Source: an uncultured Oscillospiraceae bacterium (GTDB lineage: Bacteria > Bacillota_A > Clostridia > Oscillospirales > Oscillospiraceae). From it: a stretch of 10,027 nucleotides of DNA. Made by a program: the position numbers and the translations under genes. This document shows positions 1-5,678 of this stretch, piece by piece (the first letter of the stretch is position 1; each line of letters starts with the position of its first letter). Location: assembly GCA_934589325.1 (NCBI GenBank), contig CAKTNU010000045.1:1-10027 (forward strand), written 5' to 3'. The notes under the pieces are model-generated. The model was not told the origin of the DNA. It ran no database searches and was given only the letters and a program-made list of their open reading frames with translations.

Positions 1-410
1 ACGAGGTCGTCACCGGCCTTTTTGTCTGGACGGTGTTCATAGGCAGCGCGTATGCCTACCGTAAGCATGCCCATCTTGGTGTTGATATCGTCACCAACGC
101 CCTTAAGCCAAAGACGAGGGCAATAGTTCAGGATATTATCAGTGTGCTTGAGCTTGCTGTTCTCATCATGCTGACTGTTATCAGTATTCAGTACGTACAC
201 AACCTTATATACGTCCGCGGCGTGTATAAGCCCTTTGTGTCTGACATTCTGCGCTTCCCCAGATGGTGGGTCGGTATTGCCGTTCCTATCGGCTTCGGCC
301 TCTCCGTGATCTACTCTATCTGGTTCCTGCTGACTGACAGACTGCACATCATAAAGGTCAATCCCAGCGATGACGATGACGATTACAAGGTAGAGGAGGG
401 TAATTTCTAA
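1..410 (+). CDS. TRAP transporter small permease (DctQ type), 3' part
   Basis: This is the small membrane subunit of a tripartite ATP-independent periplasmic (TRAP) transporter, which works with the large permease to bring in organic acids or similar solutes using an ion gradient. The gene runs in from the left edge: the frame is open from base 3 and already encodes typical DctQ sequence, so the GTG at 33 is not the true start. The visible part (about 136 residues) has the family pattern of a membrane segment with WTVFIGSAYAYR followed by H-LGVDIV, then two further hydrophobic segments and a short acidic tail with five aspartates. DctQ proteins are usually about 160-200 residues, so only the first part is missing. 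Its stop overlaps the ATG of the large permease gene by one base (TAATG), so the two are coupled. The substrate cannot be told from the sequence. Confidence 0.88.
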   Translation, partial: EVVTGLFVWTVFIGSAYAYRKHAHLGVDIVTNALKPKTRAIVQDIISVLELAVLIMLTVISIQYVHNLIYVRGVYKPFVSDILRFPRWWVGIAVPIGFGLSVIYSIWFLLTDRLHIIKVNPSDDDDDYKVEEGNF

Positions 411-1717
411 TGGCATTGACATTTGTAGATCTTATCCCCGTTTTCCTTGTGTTCATTCTCTACTTCATGGGCATGCCGATCGTTTACTCCCTGTTCGGCG
501 CGACCTTCTTCTATTTCCTCGTTATTGACACCACCTCAAAGCCTTGGCTTATTCTGCAGAAGGTCATGAACTCCACTCAGTCCTTCTCGCTGCTTGCCAT
601 CCCGTTCTTCATCATGGCCGGTTCCGTCATGAACTTCGGCGGCATAAGTGAAAAGCTAATGGACTTCTGTGAATGTGTTACCGGTCATATGCGCGGCGGC
701 CTTGCACAGGTCAACGTGCTGCTGTCCATGCTGATGGGCGGCTGCTCCGGTTCCGCAAACGCTGACTGCGCGATGCAGTCCAAGATGCTCGTTCCCGAGA
801 TGGAGAGACGCGGATACTCAAAGGCATTCTCCGCGGCCATCACCGCCGCCTCGTCTGCTGCGACCCCCGTCATCCCCCCCGGAGTCAACCTCATCATCTA
901 CTGCCTGCTTGCACAGGCATCTCTGGGCAGAGTCTTTGCCGCAGGTTATGTCCCTGGCATACTGATGTCCCTGTCCATGATGGTCGTCGTTGCGATCATC
1001 GCAAAGAAGCGCAAATATCCCACCACCAGAGACAAGTTCCCGAAGTTCACCGAGATACTCAAGCAGGCGTTCATCTCCTTCTGGGGTCTGTTCTTCCCGT
1101 TCGGTATCATCATCGGTATGCGCCTCGGTATGTTCACTCCCTCTGAGGGCGGCGCTGTTGCTGTTATCTACTGCTTCATCGTTGGCGGTCTCATTTACCG
1201 CAGATTGAGCTTCAAGAAGCACTTCATCCCCATCCTGCTCGATACCATTGCCGGTACCTCCAGCGTTGTCCTCATCATGGTCAGCGCCAGTGTCTTCGGT
1301 CAGTATCTGAGCTGGGTCAACATCCCGAAGCTCGTCGCAAAGGGCATCCTTGCACTTACCAGCAACAAGTACGTGTTCCTGATGCTCTGCAACCTCGTGC
1401 TTCTCATCCTCGGTATGTTCATCGAGGGCGGCGCTGCCCTGATGATCACCACCCCGCTGCTTCTGCCTGTCGCACAGCAGCTAGGTGTCGATACCATCCA
1501 CTTTGGTCTTATCATGATAGTCAACATCATGATCGGCGGTATTACTCCTCCGTTCGGCTCCATGATGTTCACCACCTGCGGCATCACCAAGTGCCCCATC
1601 AGCGAATTCCTCAAGGAAGTGTGGCCGTTCATCTTGTGCCTGTTGGCAGTTCTGATACTGCTGACCTTCTGCCCGGTTCTCATTACCTTCGTTCCGGACC
1701 TGATTTACGGCGCATAA
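410..1717 (+). CDS. TRAP transporter large permease (DctM type)
   Basis: This is the large channel-forming subunit of the TRAP transporter, an integral membrane protein of 435 residues, the usual length for the family. It is hydrophobic throughout, with about a dozen membrane segments. Family motifs are clear: SLLAIPFFIMAG near residues 60-71, GGCSGSANADCA at 110-121, the IPPG turn at 155-158, TPSEGG at 243-248 and GGITPPFG at 376-383. The start is well placed after a GAGGAGG-type ribosome binding site inside the end of the small-permease gene. Codon use is strongly biased to C-ending codons, which fits good expression. The binding-protein gene expected in such operons is not between or after the permeases, so it is presumably upstream, outside the window. 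Substrate is unknown; C4-dicarboxylates, sialic acid and other acids are all possible for the family. Confidence 0.95.
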   Translation: MALTFVDLIPVFLVFILYFMGMPIVYSLFGATFFYFLVIDTTSKPWLILQKVMNSTQSFSLLAIPFFIMAGSVMNFGGISEKLMDFCECVTGHMRGGLAQVNVLLSMLMGGCSGSANADCAMQSKMLVPEMERRGYSKAFSAAITAASSAATPVIPPGVNLIIYCLLAQASLGRVFAAGYVPGILMSLSMMVVVAIIAKKRKYPTTRDKFPKFTEILKQAFISFWGLFFPFGIIIGMRLGMFTPSEGGAVAVIYCFIVGGLIYRRLSFKKHFIPILLDTIAGTSSVVLIMVSASVFGQYLSWVNIPKLVAKGILALTSNKYVFLMLCNLVLLILGMFIEGGAALMITTPLLLPVAQQLGVDTIHFGLIMIVNIMIGGITPPFGSMMFTTCGITKCPISEFLKEVWPFILCLLAVLILLTFCPVLITFVPDLIYGA

Positions 1718-1733
1718 GTTCTAAGCATATTTT

Positions 1734-1769
1734 AAAACTCCGTCATGACCTCATGGCGGAGTTTTTCTT
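1734..1769 (+). terminator. Rho-independent terminator after the TRAP operon
   Basis: The left arm AACTCCGTCATGA (1736-1748) pairs with TCATGGCGGAGTT (1751-1763) with a single G-U wobble; the innermost bases open to form the loop. A run of five T, then CTT, follows. It lies 17 bases after the large-permease stop. Confidence 0.88.
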
Positions 1770-1796
1770 GTACTGGGCGATCCGGCGTGGTAAAAT
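1768..1796 (+). promoter_or_regulatory. Predicted promoter of the rRNA methyltransferase gene
   Basis: TTGTAC (1768-1773) is followed after 17 bases by TAAAAT (1791-1796), with an extended -10 TG at 1788-1789. The -35 element overlaps the T tail of the preceding terminator. Transcription would begin near 1803. That excludes the in-frame ATG at 1795 and supports translation from 1828. Confidence 0.6.
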
Positions 1797-1812
1797 GAAA
1801 TGGATCAAACAT

Positions 1813-1819
1813 AAGGCGG
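1813..1819 (+). promoter_or_regulatory. Ribosome binding site that sets the start at 1828
   Basis: AAGGCGG lies 8 bases before the ATG at 1828. The earlier in-frame ATG at 1795 has no comparable site. Confidence 0.6.
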
Positions 1820-1827
1820 TATTCAGA

Positions 1828-3057
1828 ATGAAAACAACACGCGATTTTCCGCGATTTATAATAACTCAAAAGGGCGCACGCTGGGTATCACAGGGGCACC
1901 CGTGGATCTATGCGGCTGAAGTCATCTCGGGGGCGGAGAATGTTGAAAACGGCTCCCTGGTGGATGCTGTTACAGAGGGCGGCAAGTACCTGGGCACCGG
2001 CTTTTTGAGCCGTGAAAGTAAGATACGCATCCGCCTTGTTTCGCGCAATGCGAACGATAAATTTGACGCGGCGTTCTGGAAGCGGCGCATAAAATACGCG
2101 TGGGATTACCGTAAAACCGTTATGGCGGGCGACATTTCCTGCTGCCGCGTGATATTCGGCGAGGCCGACGGCTTCCCCGGTCTCACCGTTGACAGATTCT
2201 CAGAGCTGCTGGTCGTTCAGACCCTATCCGTGGGGATGGAACGGATCAAGGATATGCTGTTTCCGCTGCTTGCTGAGGTGCTGCGCGAGGACGGGCAGGA
2301 TATTCGCGGCGTGTTCGAGCGCAACGACGTTGCTATCCGGTCGCTTGAGGGGCTGGAGCAGTACAAGGGGTGGTATGATCTGTCCGGCGAAGTGCATCCC
2401 GCGTCTGCGGTGACGGAGATATGCGAAAACGGCGTTTACTATAACGTAGACGTCGAAAACGGGCAGAAAACCGGCTTTTTCCTCGATCAAAAGTATAATC
2501 GCCTTGCAGTTGCCCGGCTTGCGAAAGACCGTCGTGTGCTTGACTGCTTCACGCATACCGGGTCATTCGCGCTCAATGCCGCACTCGGCGGCGCGGAGCA
2601 TGTCACGGCGGTAGACGTTTCCGCCTCGGCGATAGAAATGGCGAAAGCAAACGCCCGCCGCAACGGGCTTGAGGGCAGGATGGATTTCCTCGTGGCCGAT
2701 GTGTTCGACCTCCTTCCGGAGCTTGAGAAACAGGGGAAGGCGCCGTTTGACTTTATAATTCTTGATCCGCCGGCCTTTACGAAATCGCGCAAAACGGTTT
2801 CGGGTGCAGAGCGCGGGTATAAGGAAATAAACCTCCGTGCGCTCAAGCTGCTGCCCCGCGGCGGATACTTTGCCACGGCCTCATGCAGCCACTTCATGCC
2901 GTCGGAGCTCTTTGTAAAGATGCTGAAGTCCGCGGCGCTCGACGCGGGGGTGGAGCTGCGCCAGATAGAGGCACGGCAGCAGTCGCCCGACCACCCGATA
3001 CTTTGGAACGTCCCGGAAACGGATTATCTGAAATTCTATATTTTCCAAGTTGTATAA
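1828..3057 (+). CDS. rlmI: Class I SAM-dependent 23S rRNA methyltransferase, RlmI type
   Basis: This cytoplasmic enzyme probably transfers a methyl group from S-adenosylmethionine to a cytosine of 23S rRNA (m5C1962 in E. coli numbering, if it is a true RlmI orthologue). The 409-residue product is close to the 396 residues of E. coli RlmI. An N-terminal PUA-like domain covers about residues 8-75, with KGARWVSQGHPWIY at 15-28. A linker domain carries GEADGFPGLTVDRF at 111-124 and GQKTGFFLDQ at 212-221. The Rossmann methyltransferase domain has the SAM loop VLDCFTHTGSFAL at 237-249, DPPAF at 313-317 and the SCSH motif at 352-355, whose Cys353 is the likely catalytic nucleophile. I chose the ATG at 1828 because of its binding site, the predicted promoter and the normal start of the PUA domain; the open frame runs further back into the permease gene but that is not coding. 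It has its own promoter and terminator, so it is a single-gene unit. The exact target base is inferred from the family. Confidence 0.88.
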   Translation: MKTTRDFPRFIITQKGARWVSQGHPWIYAAEVISGAENVENGSLVDAVTEGGKYLGTGFLSRESKIRIRLVSRNANDKFDAAFWKRRIKYAWDYRKTVMAGDISCCRVIFGEADGFPGLTVDRFSELLVVQTLSVGMERIKDMLFPLLAEVLREDGQDIRGVFERNDVAIRSLEGLEQYKGWYDLSGEVHPASAVTEICENGVYYNVDVENGQKTGFFLDQKYNRLAVARLAKDRRVLDCFTHTGSFALNAALGGAEHVTAVDVSASAIEMAKANARRNGLEGRMDFLVADVFDLLPELEKQGKAPFDFIILDPPAFTKSRKTVSGAERGYKEINLRALKLLPRGGYFATASCSHFMPSELFVKMLKSAALDAGVELRQIEARQQSPDHPILWNVPETDYLKFYIFQVV

Positions 3058-3063
3058 CAACGA

Positions 3064-3092
3064 AAACGGCCCGTTATAAAAACAGGCCGTTT
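3064..3092 (+). terminator. Probable terminator after the methyltransferase gene
   Basis: AAACGGCC (3064-3071) pairs with GGCCGTTT (3085-3092) around a 13-base AT-rich loop, 6 bases after the stop. The T run is short on this strand. Read on the minus strand it is followed by TTTTCGTT, so it may also back up termination from the converging operon. Confidence 0.6.
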
Positions 3093-3114
3093 CGTATATT
3101 CAATATAAATTTGT

Positions 3115-3150
3115 AAAAAGGTTCGCCCCACCGCATTAACGGTGGGGCGA
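3115..3150 (-). terminator. Strong terminator of the BlaI-M56-peptide operon
   Basis: A perfect 11-bp inverted repeat, TCGCCCCACCG (3123-3133) and CGGTGGGGCGA (3140-3150), encloses a 6-base loop. On the minus strand it is followed by ACCTTTTTAC. It starts 11 bases after the stop of the small peptide gene, which supports that gene being the last in the operon. Confidence 0.85.
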
Positions 3151-3161
3151 TGAGGTTTATG

Positions 3162-3401
3162 TTAGGGAAGCGGACCGACTATTATCCAATCGGTGAGCCA
3201 TTTCCCATAAGTTATAGACCAGAGCCTCTTTTCGAGATTCCCGTTATGTTCCCTGAATTTCCACTCTTTTTCTTCGGTACGAGGCTGGATTCTTGTTACT
3301 TCAACCTGATCAGGCTGACTGTTTTCCGCAAAAGCAGATATGGGAAGGATGCAGCAGAAAGATAAAATTGCAGTGACAAAAAGAACAACACACTTCTTCA
3401 T
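3162..3401 (-). CDS. Small secreted tryptophan-rich peptide coupled to the M56 protease gene
   Basis: I do not recognise a named family. The 79-residue product starts with a clear signal peptide (MKK, a hydrophobic stretch, then ISAFA at 21-25 with cleavage expected before ENS). The mature form would be about 54 residues with no cysteine. It has a PRTEEKEWKFREHNG segment at 40-54 and then LWSITYGKWLTDW at 60-72; four tryptophans fall within residues 47-72. The gene is supported by three independent signs: its ATG overlaps the stop of the M56 gene in an ATGA, a GAGGGGAG ribosome binding site precedes it, and a strong terminator follows its stop at once. Coupling to the protease suggests a partner role, such as ligand, decoy, immunity or inhibitor peptide for the sensor; this is inference. 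It ends in a Gly-Pro-Leu-Pro tail. Confidence 0.82.
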   Translation of the reverse strand: MKKCVVLFVTAILSFCCILPISAFAENSQPDQVEVTRIQPRTEEKEWKFREHNGNLEKRLWSITYGKWLTDWIIVGPLP

Positions 3402-4501
3402 GGAGAACTCCCCTCGATTATTTCCAGCTCGGAATACGGAGATACACTCAGGTCTTGCTCTGAAATGGATTCCAAAGGATTTCCGTTATAACAGAAATAA
3501 TAGTTACCATCCTCGTGCAGAATGTATGAGTTTTCCCCGCTTATTTCGACATAATTTTCTTGCGGTGCCCCTTGCCGCGGCTGTGCGATCACGAAGAATG
3601 ACAGCGCGAATATGCACAGCACGGAGCATATAAGTATGCGGTGTGCGCGGATCGTTGCCCGGTTGTCGCGGTTCATCAGCAGGTCAAAACGCTGCTTCAT
3701 CATCCTGTCGTTGCTGACGAATGAAATGGCGTACACGTTCTGCTCCCGTGACTTGGTGCTGACATAGCGCATTATCGACAGCAGCGACTCCAGATAGTCG
3801 CACTTGGCCTGCTCGTCCATACCCTCGGTTATACGGGAGTCGCACTGCATTTCAAGTATCGCGTCGATCTCGCTGACAGTCATGTGTGAGATCGGATTCC
3901 ACCAGAACAGTGCTTCAACAAGCAGGAAAAACAGCTTTTTCAGCCCGTCATGGGATATGATGTGCTGCACCTCGTGACGCATAATGAAGCGGAGCTGCTC
4001 GTCGCTGAAATGCACAGCGGGCAGATATATCACCGGTCTGAATATCCCGGCAACATACGGGGCGGGGACGTCCGGAGAGATTTTTACGACGTACTCGCCG
4101 CCGAAACCGGCCGCGATGTGCGCAACACGGGCGTCCTCTACGTACAGATACCGGCGCTGTTCGGAATAATACCGCAGCGCACGTATCATGTCGCGCATGA
4201 GATAGCCGACCGTGCCGCAGCCCCAGATGACGAGCAGCAGCGTGCCGACGCTGCCGAACAGCGGGATGGGCGTTTTGATGCCGGTGTATATAGCCGGGAG
4301 CAGATGATACGACGGCAGGACTACCGCCGCCTCAAGGTCAAGCGGTGACATGAGCCGTATCACTGCCAGCAGACTTATGAACAGCAGCATCGATGTAGAG
4401 TATTTTGCGATAAATTTGGTCTTGCGGCGCAGGATGAACACGGTTATCAGCGCGAGATTATAAAAGATCACCGCGCTGCATATCGAGTATGCGCTTATCA
4501 T
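3398..4501 (-). CDS. M56 family membrane metalloprotease (BlaR1-type sensor) without penicillin-binding domain
   Basis: This is a membrane-embedded zinc protease of the BlaR1/MecR1 family, which in known systems senses an outside signal and triggers loss of the partner BlaI/MecI repressor. The 367-residue product has hydrophobic segments near residues 5-25, 35-52, 84-101, 187-203 and 288-306. The zinc site is intact: HEVQH at 176-180 and the downstream glutamate of EMQCD at 217-221. After the last membrane segment only about 60 residues remain outside the cell, including SYILHEDGNYYFCYNGN around 325-341. Staphylococcal BlaR1, near 590-600 residues, has a large penicillin-binding domain there, so this protein is not a beta-lactam sensor of the classical kind. 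The ATG overlaps the repressor stop by 4 bases (ATGA) with GGGAG 11 bases upstream. Its own stop overlaps the small peptide start in the same way. The family call is firm; the signal sensed is unknown. Confidence 0.92.
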   Translation of the reverse strand: MISAYSICSAVIFYNLALITVFILRRKTKFIAKYSTSMLLFISLLAVIRLMSPLDLEAAVVLPSYHLLPAIYTGIKTPIPLFGSVGTLLLVIWGCGTVGYLMRDMIRALRYYSEQRRYLYVEDARVAHIAAGFGGEYVVKISPDVPAPYVAGIFRPVIYLPAVHFSDEQLRFIMRHEVQHIISHDGLKKLFFLLVEALFWWNPISHMTVSEIDAILEMQCDSRITEGMDEQAKCDYLESLLSIMRYVSTKSREQNVYAISFVSNDRMMKQRFDLLMNRDNRATIRAHRILICSVLCIFALSFFVIAQPRQGAPQENYVEISGENSYILHEDGNYYFCYNGNPLESISEQDLSVSPYSELEIIEGSSP

Positions 4502-4884
4502 TCGCCGTCCAGCTCCCGCCGCCGCTGCTGGAGCATGGTCTCAAGCTCGTCTATAAGCTCGGGACTTACTTCATCGCTCTTTATCATTGCGGAAAACAGG
4601 AGCGGAAGCACGGTCTTGCTGCTTCTGCCGCCGAGAACGGTGTTGACATAGTACTCCTCGCAGGGAATATTCGACGCGTACAGACGGCCGAAGGTCTTAC
4701 CGCTGCGGACGAAGCCGGCCTCTTTTATCGCGCCCTTCTTCAGCAGCCCGTTGAGCAGAATGTGTATTGAGCTGGGCTGCCAAGAGGCGCCCTCCGCAAG
4801 TTCGATGATCTCGCTTCTGGAGAGCGGCTTGCCTGCTTTCCAGATGATATCCATCACCGCAAGCTCGCTTTTAGTGAGTTCCAT
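4498..4884 (-). CDS. BlaI/MecI family winged-helix repressor
   Basis: This is a small DNA-binding repressor of 128 residues, the usual size for BlaI/MecI/CopY proteins. The N-terminal winged helix shows the family pattern: LTKSELAVMDIIWKAGKPLS at 3-22, a recognition-helix region around SWQPSSIHILLNGLLKKG at 34-51 in place of the usual TTV-T-L-RL-KKG, and a wing ending in FGRLYASNI at 65-73. The C-terminal part (about 75-125) is helical and should form the dimer. In known systems such a repressor binds paired TACA/TGTA half-sites and is lost by proteolysis when its M56 partner is activated. The ATG follows GGGGGTG with a spacing of about 8-10 bases. It is first in a three-gene operon and is probably autoregulated; the divergent operon is a plausible second target. 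No beta-lactamase gene is nearby, so I give no bla symbol. Confidence 0.92.
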   Translation of the reverse strand: MELTKSELAVMDIIWKAGKPLSRSEIIELAEGASWQPSSIHILLNGLLKKGAIKEAGFVRSGKTFGRLYASNIPCEEYYVNTVLGGRSSKTVLPLLFSAMIKSDEVSPELIDELETMLQQRRRELDGE

Positions 4885-4933
4885 TTAGCTGTTCACCCCC
4901 AATATAGAATGATTGAAGAATCAACCTAAAATT

Positions 4934-4961
4934 ATTATACATGATGTTGCATAAAAATCAA
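4934..4961 (-). promoter_or_regulatory. Predicted promoter of the BlaI-M56-peptide operon
   Basis: On the minus strand TTGATT (4961-4956) is followed after 16 bases by a perfect TATAAT (4939-4934). Transcription would start near 4927, giving a leader of about 43 bases. The -10 overlaps one copy of the TACATGAT repeat. Confidence 0.65.
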
Positions 4962-4978
4962 GTGCAAATTTACATGAT
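4938..4978. promoter_or_regulatory. Candidate repressor operator: two TACATGAT repeats flanking an inverted repeat
   Basis: TACATGAT occurs at 4938-4945 and again at 4971-4978, exactly 33 bases apart (about three helical turns). Between them TTGCA (4947-4951) and TGCAA (4963-4967) form an inverted repeat whose centre nearly matches that of the pair. TACA is the half-site core known for BlaI/MecI. The block covers the -35 and touches the -10 of the minus-strand promoter, as expected of a self-repressing operator. A further perfect inverted repeat, TGATT-GAAG-AATCA, lies at 4910-4923 just past the predicted start point and is an alternative operator. Confidence 0.4.
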
Positions 4979-5012
4979 TAGGACGAAAATTTGAAACGCG
5001 GTTTATTCAATG

Positions 5013-5041
5013 TTGACAAAGAACGAATCGTAGTGTATTTT
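5013..5041 (+). promoter_or_regulatory. Predicted strong promoter of the secreted-protein/lipoprotein operon
   Basis: A consensus TTGACA (5013-5018) is followed after 17 bases by TATTTT (5036-5041). Transcription would start near 5048. A TGTA (5034-5037) overlaps the -10 and a TACA lies at 5070-5073, so this promoter too may carry repressor half-sites, although such short matches are expected by chance in AT-rich DNA. Confidence 0.65.
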
Positions 5042-5158
5042 TAAACCAGAAAGAGATATTAAAATATCATACAAAATAATTGCAACAAAGATATATTGAA
5101 TTGAACGATCTGAGAGTGTGCAGGTAAAGGTGTAAGCTGGTATCTGTGTTGGCGCCGC

Positions 5159-5200
5159 ATGGATATTTGCGATAAAATTATAAGGAGAAAGGATTTATGA
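5159..5200 (+). other. Possible 13-codon upstream open frame
   Basis: An ATG at 5159 opens a 13-residue frame (MDICDKIIRRKDL) whose TGA overlaps the ATG of the secreted-protein gene as ATGA. It contains the ribosome binding site of that gene. It has only a weak binding site of its own, so it may be chance. Confidence 0.2.
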
Positions 5201-5634
5201 AAAAAATCAAAATTATTTCATGCTGCATACTAATTTTGGCATTGATGGCAACACTCTCGCTTTCGGCGTTTGCTGAGAAGCCGTCTGAACCGAGTATTCT
5301 GGCACCGCGTAGATCAGCAAATAACGATGAATATGTATTGTTTATTAACCATGTAACATACCGTGTTCCATACAATACAGTACTTGTGTACGGCTCAACC
5401 GGATACTATGTGGAAGTGGCGCAGCGGGCGCTTAACAACGTTAAATCCCGTTTTGGCCTTAGCTACGAGACCTTGCCGGTGACTCAAAACTATTTAAATA
5501 TGTGTGTTACGGCAACATCTGCATTTCAACAATGGTGGAATGATAATCTGGAATATTTTTATGGCAGCGAAATAGCTGTTGACGGAAAAGTCGGGAATGA
5601 TACATGGAGAAGGTTCCAGACTGTATGTATGTGA
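5197..5634 (+). CDS. Secreted protein with a divergent peptidoglycan-binding-like domain
   Basis: The 145-residue product has a clear signal peptide (MKKIKIISCC, hydrophobic core, cleavage expected after LSAFA at residue 26). The mature part resembles a PG_binding_1 domain: YGSTGYYVEVAQRALN at 65-80 matches the usual G-x-x-G-x-x-V-x-x-LQ-x-x-L start, TATSAFQQWWN at 105-115 the central helix with its FQ, and VDGKVGNDTWRRF at 128-140 the closing DG-x-x-G-x-x-TW motif. The first DG-x-FG loop of the family is missing. Two cysteines in the mature protein (103 and the penultimate residue 144) could form a disulfide. Two overlapping binding-site sequences, AAGGAG (5182-5187) and AAAGG (5188-5192), precede the ATG. 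By my count its GC is about 44%, lower than the flanking genes. It probably binds cell wall or glycan outside the cell; no catalytic domain is present. It is first in an operon with the lipoproteins. Confidence 0.82.
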   Translation: MKKIKIISCCILILALMATLSLSAFAEKPSEPSILAPRRSANNDEYVLFINHVTYRVPYNTVLVYGSTGYYVEVAQRALNNVKSRFGLSYETLPVTQNYLNMCVTATSAFQQWWNDNLEYFYGSEIAVDGKVGNDTWRRFQTVCM

Positions 5635-5666
5635 TGGAAGGGCTTAAAAGTAACTGACTGAAAGCT

Positions 5667-5672
5667 GAGGAG
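5667..5672 (+). promoter_or_regulatory. Ribosome binding site favouring a GTG start at 5679
   Basis: GAGGAG abuts the ATG at 5673 with no spacing but lies 6 bases before the in-frame GTG at 5679, the better placed start. Confidence 0.6.
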
Positions 5673-5678
5673 ATGCCG

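Larger units (their letters stand above)
4885..5196. other. Divergent AT-rich intergenic region
   Basis: This 312-base stretch separates the repressor operon from the secreted-protein operon and holds both promoters and the TACATGAT repeats. From the predicted plus-strand start near 5048 the leader is about 150 bases long. I see no riboswitch I can name and no strong hairpin in it. A 13-codon open frame (5159-5200) is the only coding-like element. Confidence 0.6.

Noticed and set aside
818..1222. Long antisense open frame inside the large permease gene
   Set aside because: It is a by-product of C-rich third codon positions; the translation is low-complexity and has no start signals.
1591..1827. 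Upstream extension of the methyltransferase frame into the permease gene
   Set aside because: It overlaps the well-supported permease gene and terminator, and the PUA domain, promoter and binding site all point to the ATG at 1828.
3398..4884. Beta-lactam resistance regulators (blaR1-blaI) as a functional call
   Set aside because: The families match, but the sensor lacks a penicillin-binding domain and no beta-lactamase or alternative penicillin-binding protein is nearby.
5048..5196. Riboswitch in the long leader
   Set aside because: I found no conserved core of a known class and no strong stem structure or internal terminator.
5673..5678. ATG at 5673 as start of the first lipoprotein
   Set aside because: It touches its ribosome binding site with no spacing; the GTG at 5679 is better placed. 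The product differs by only two residues.
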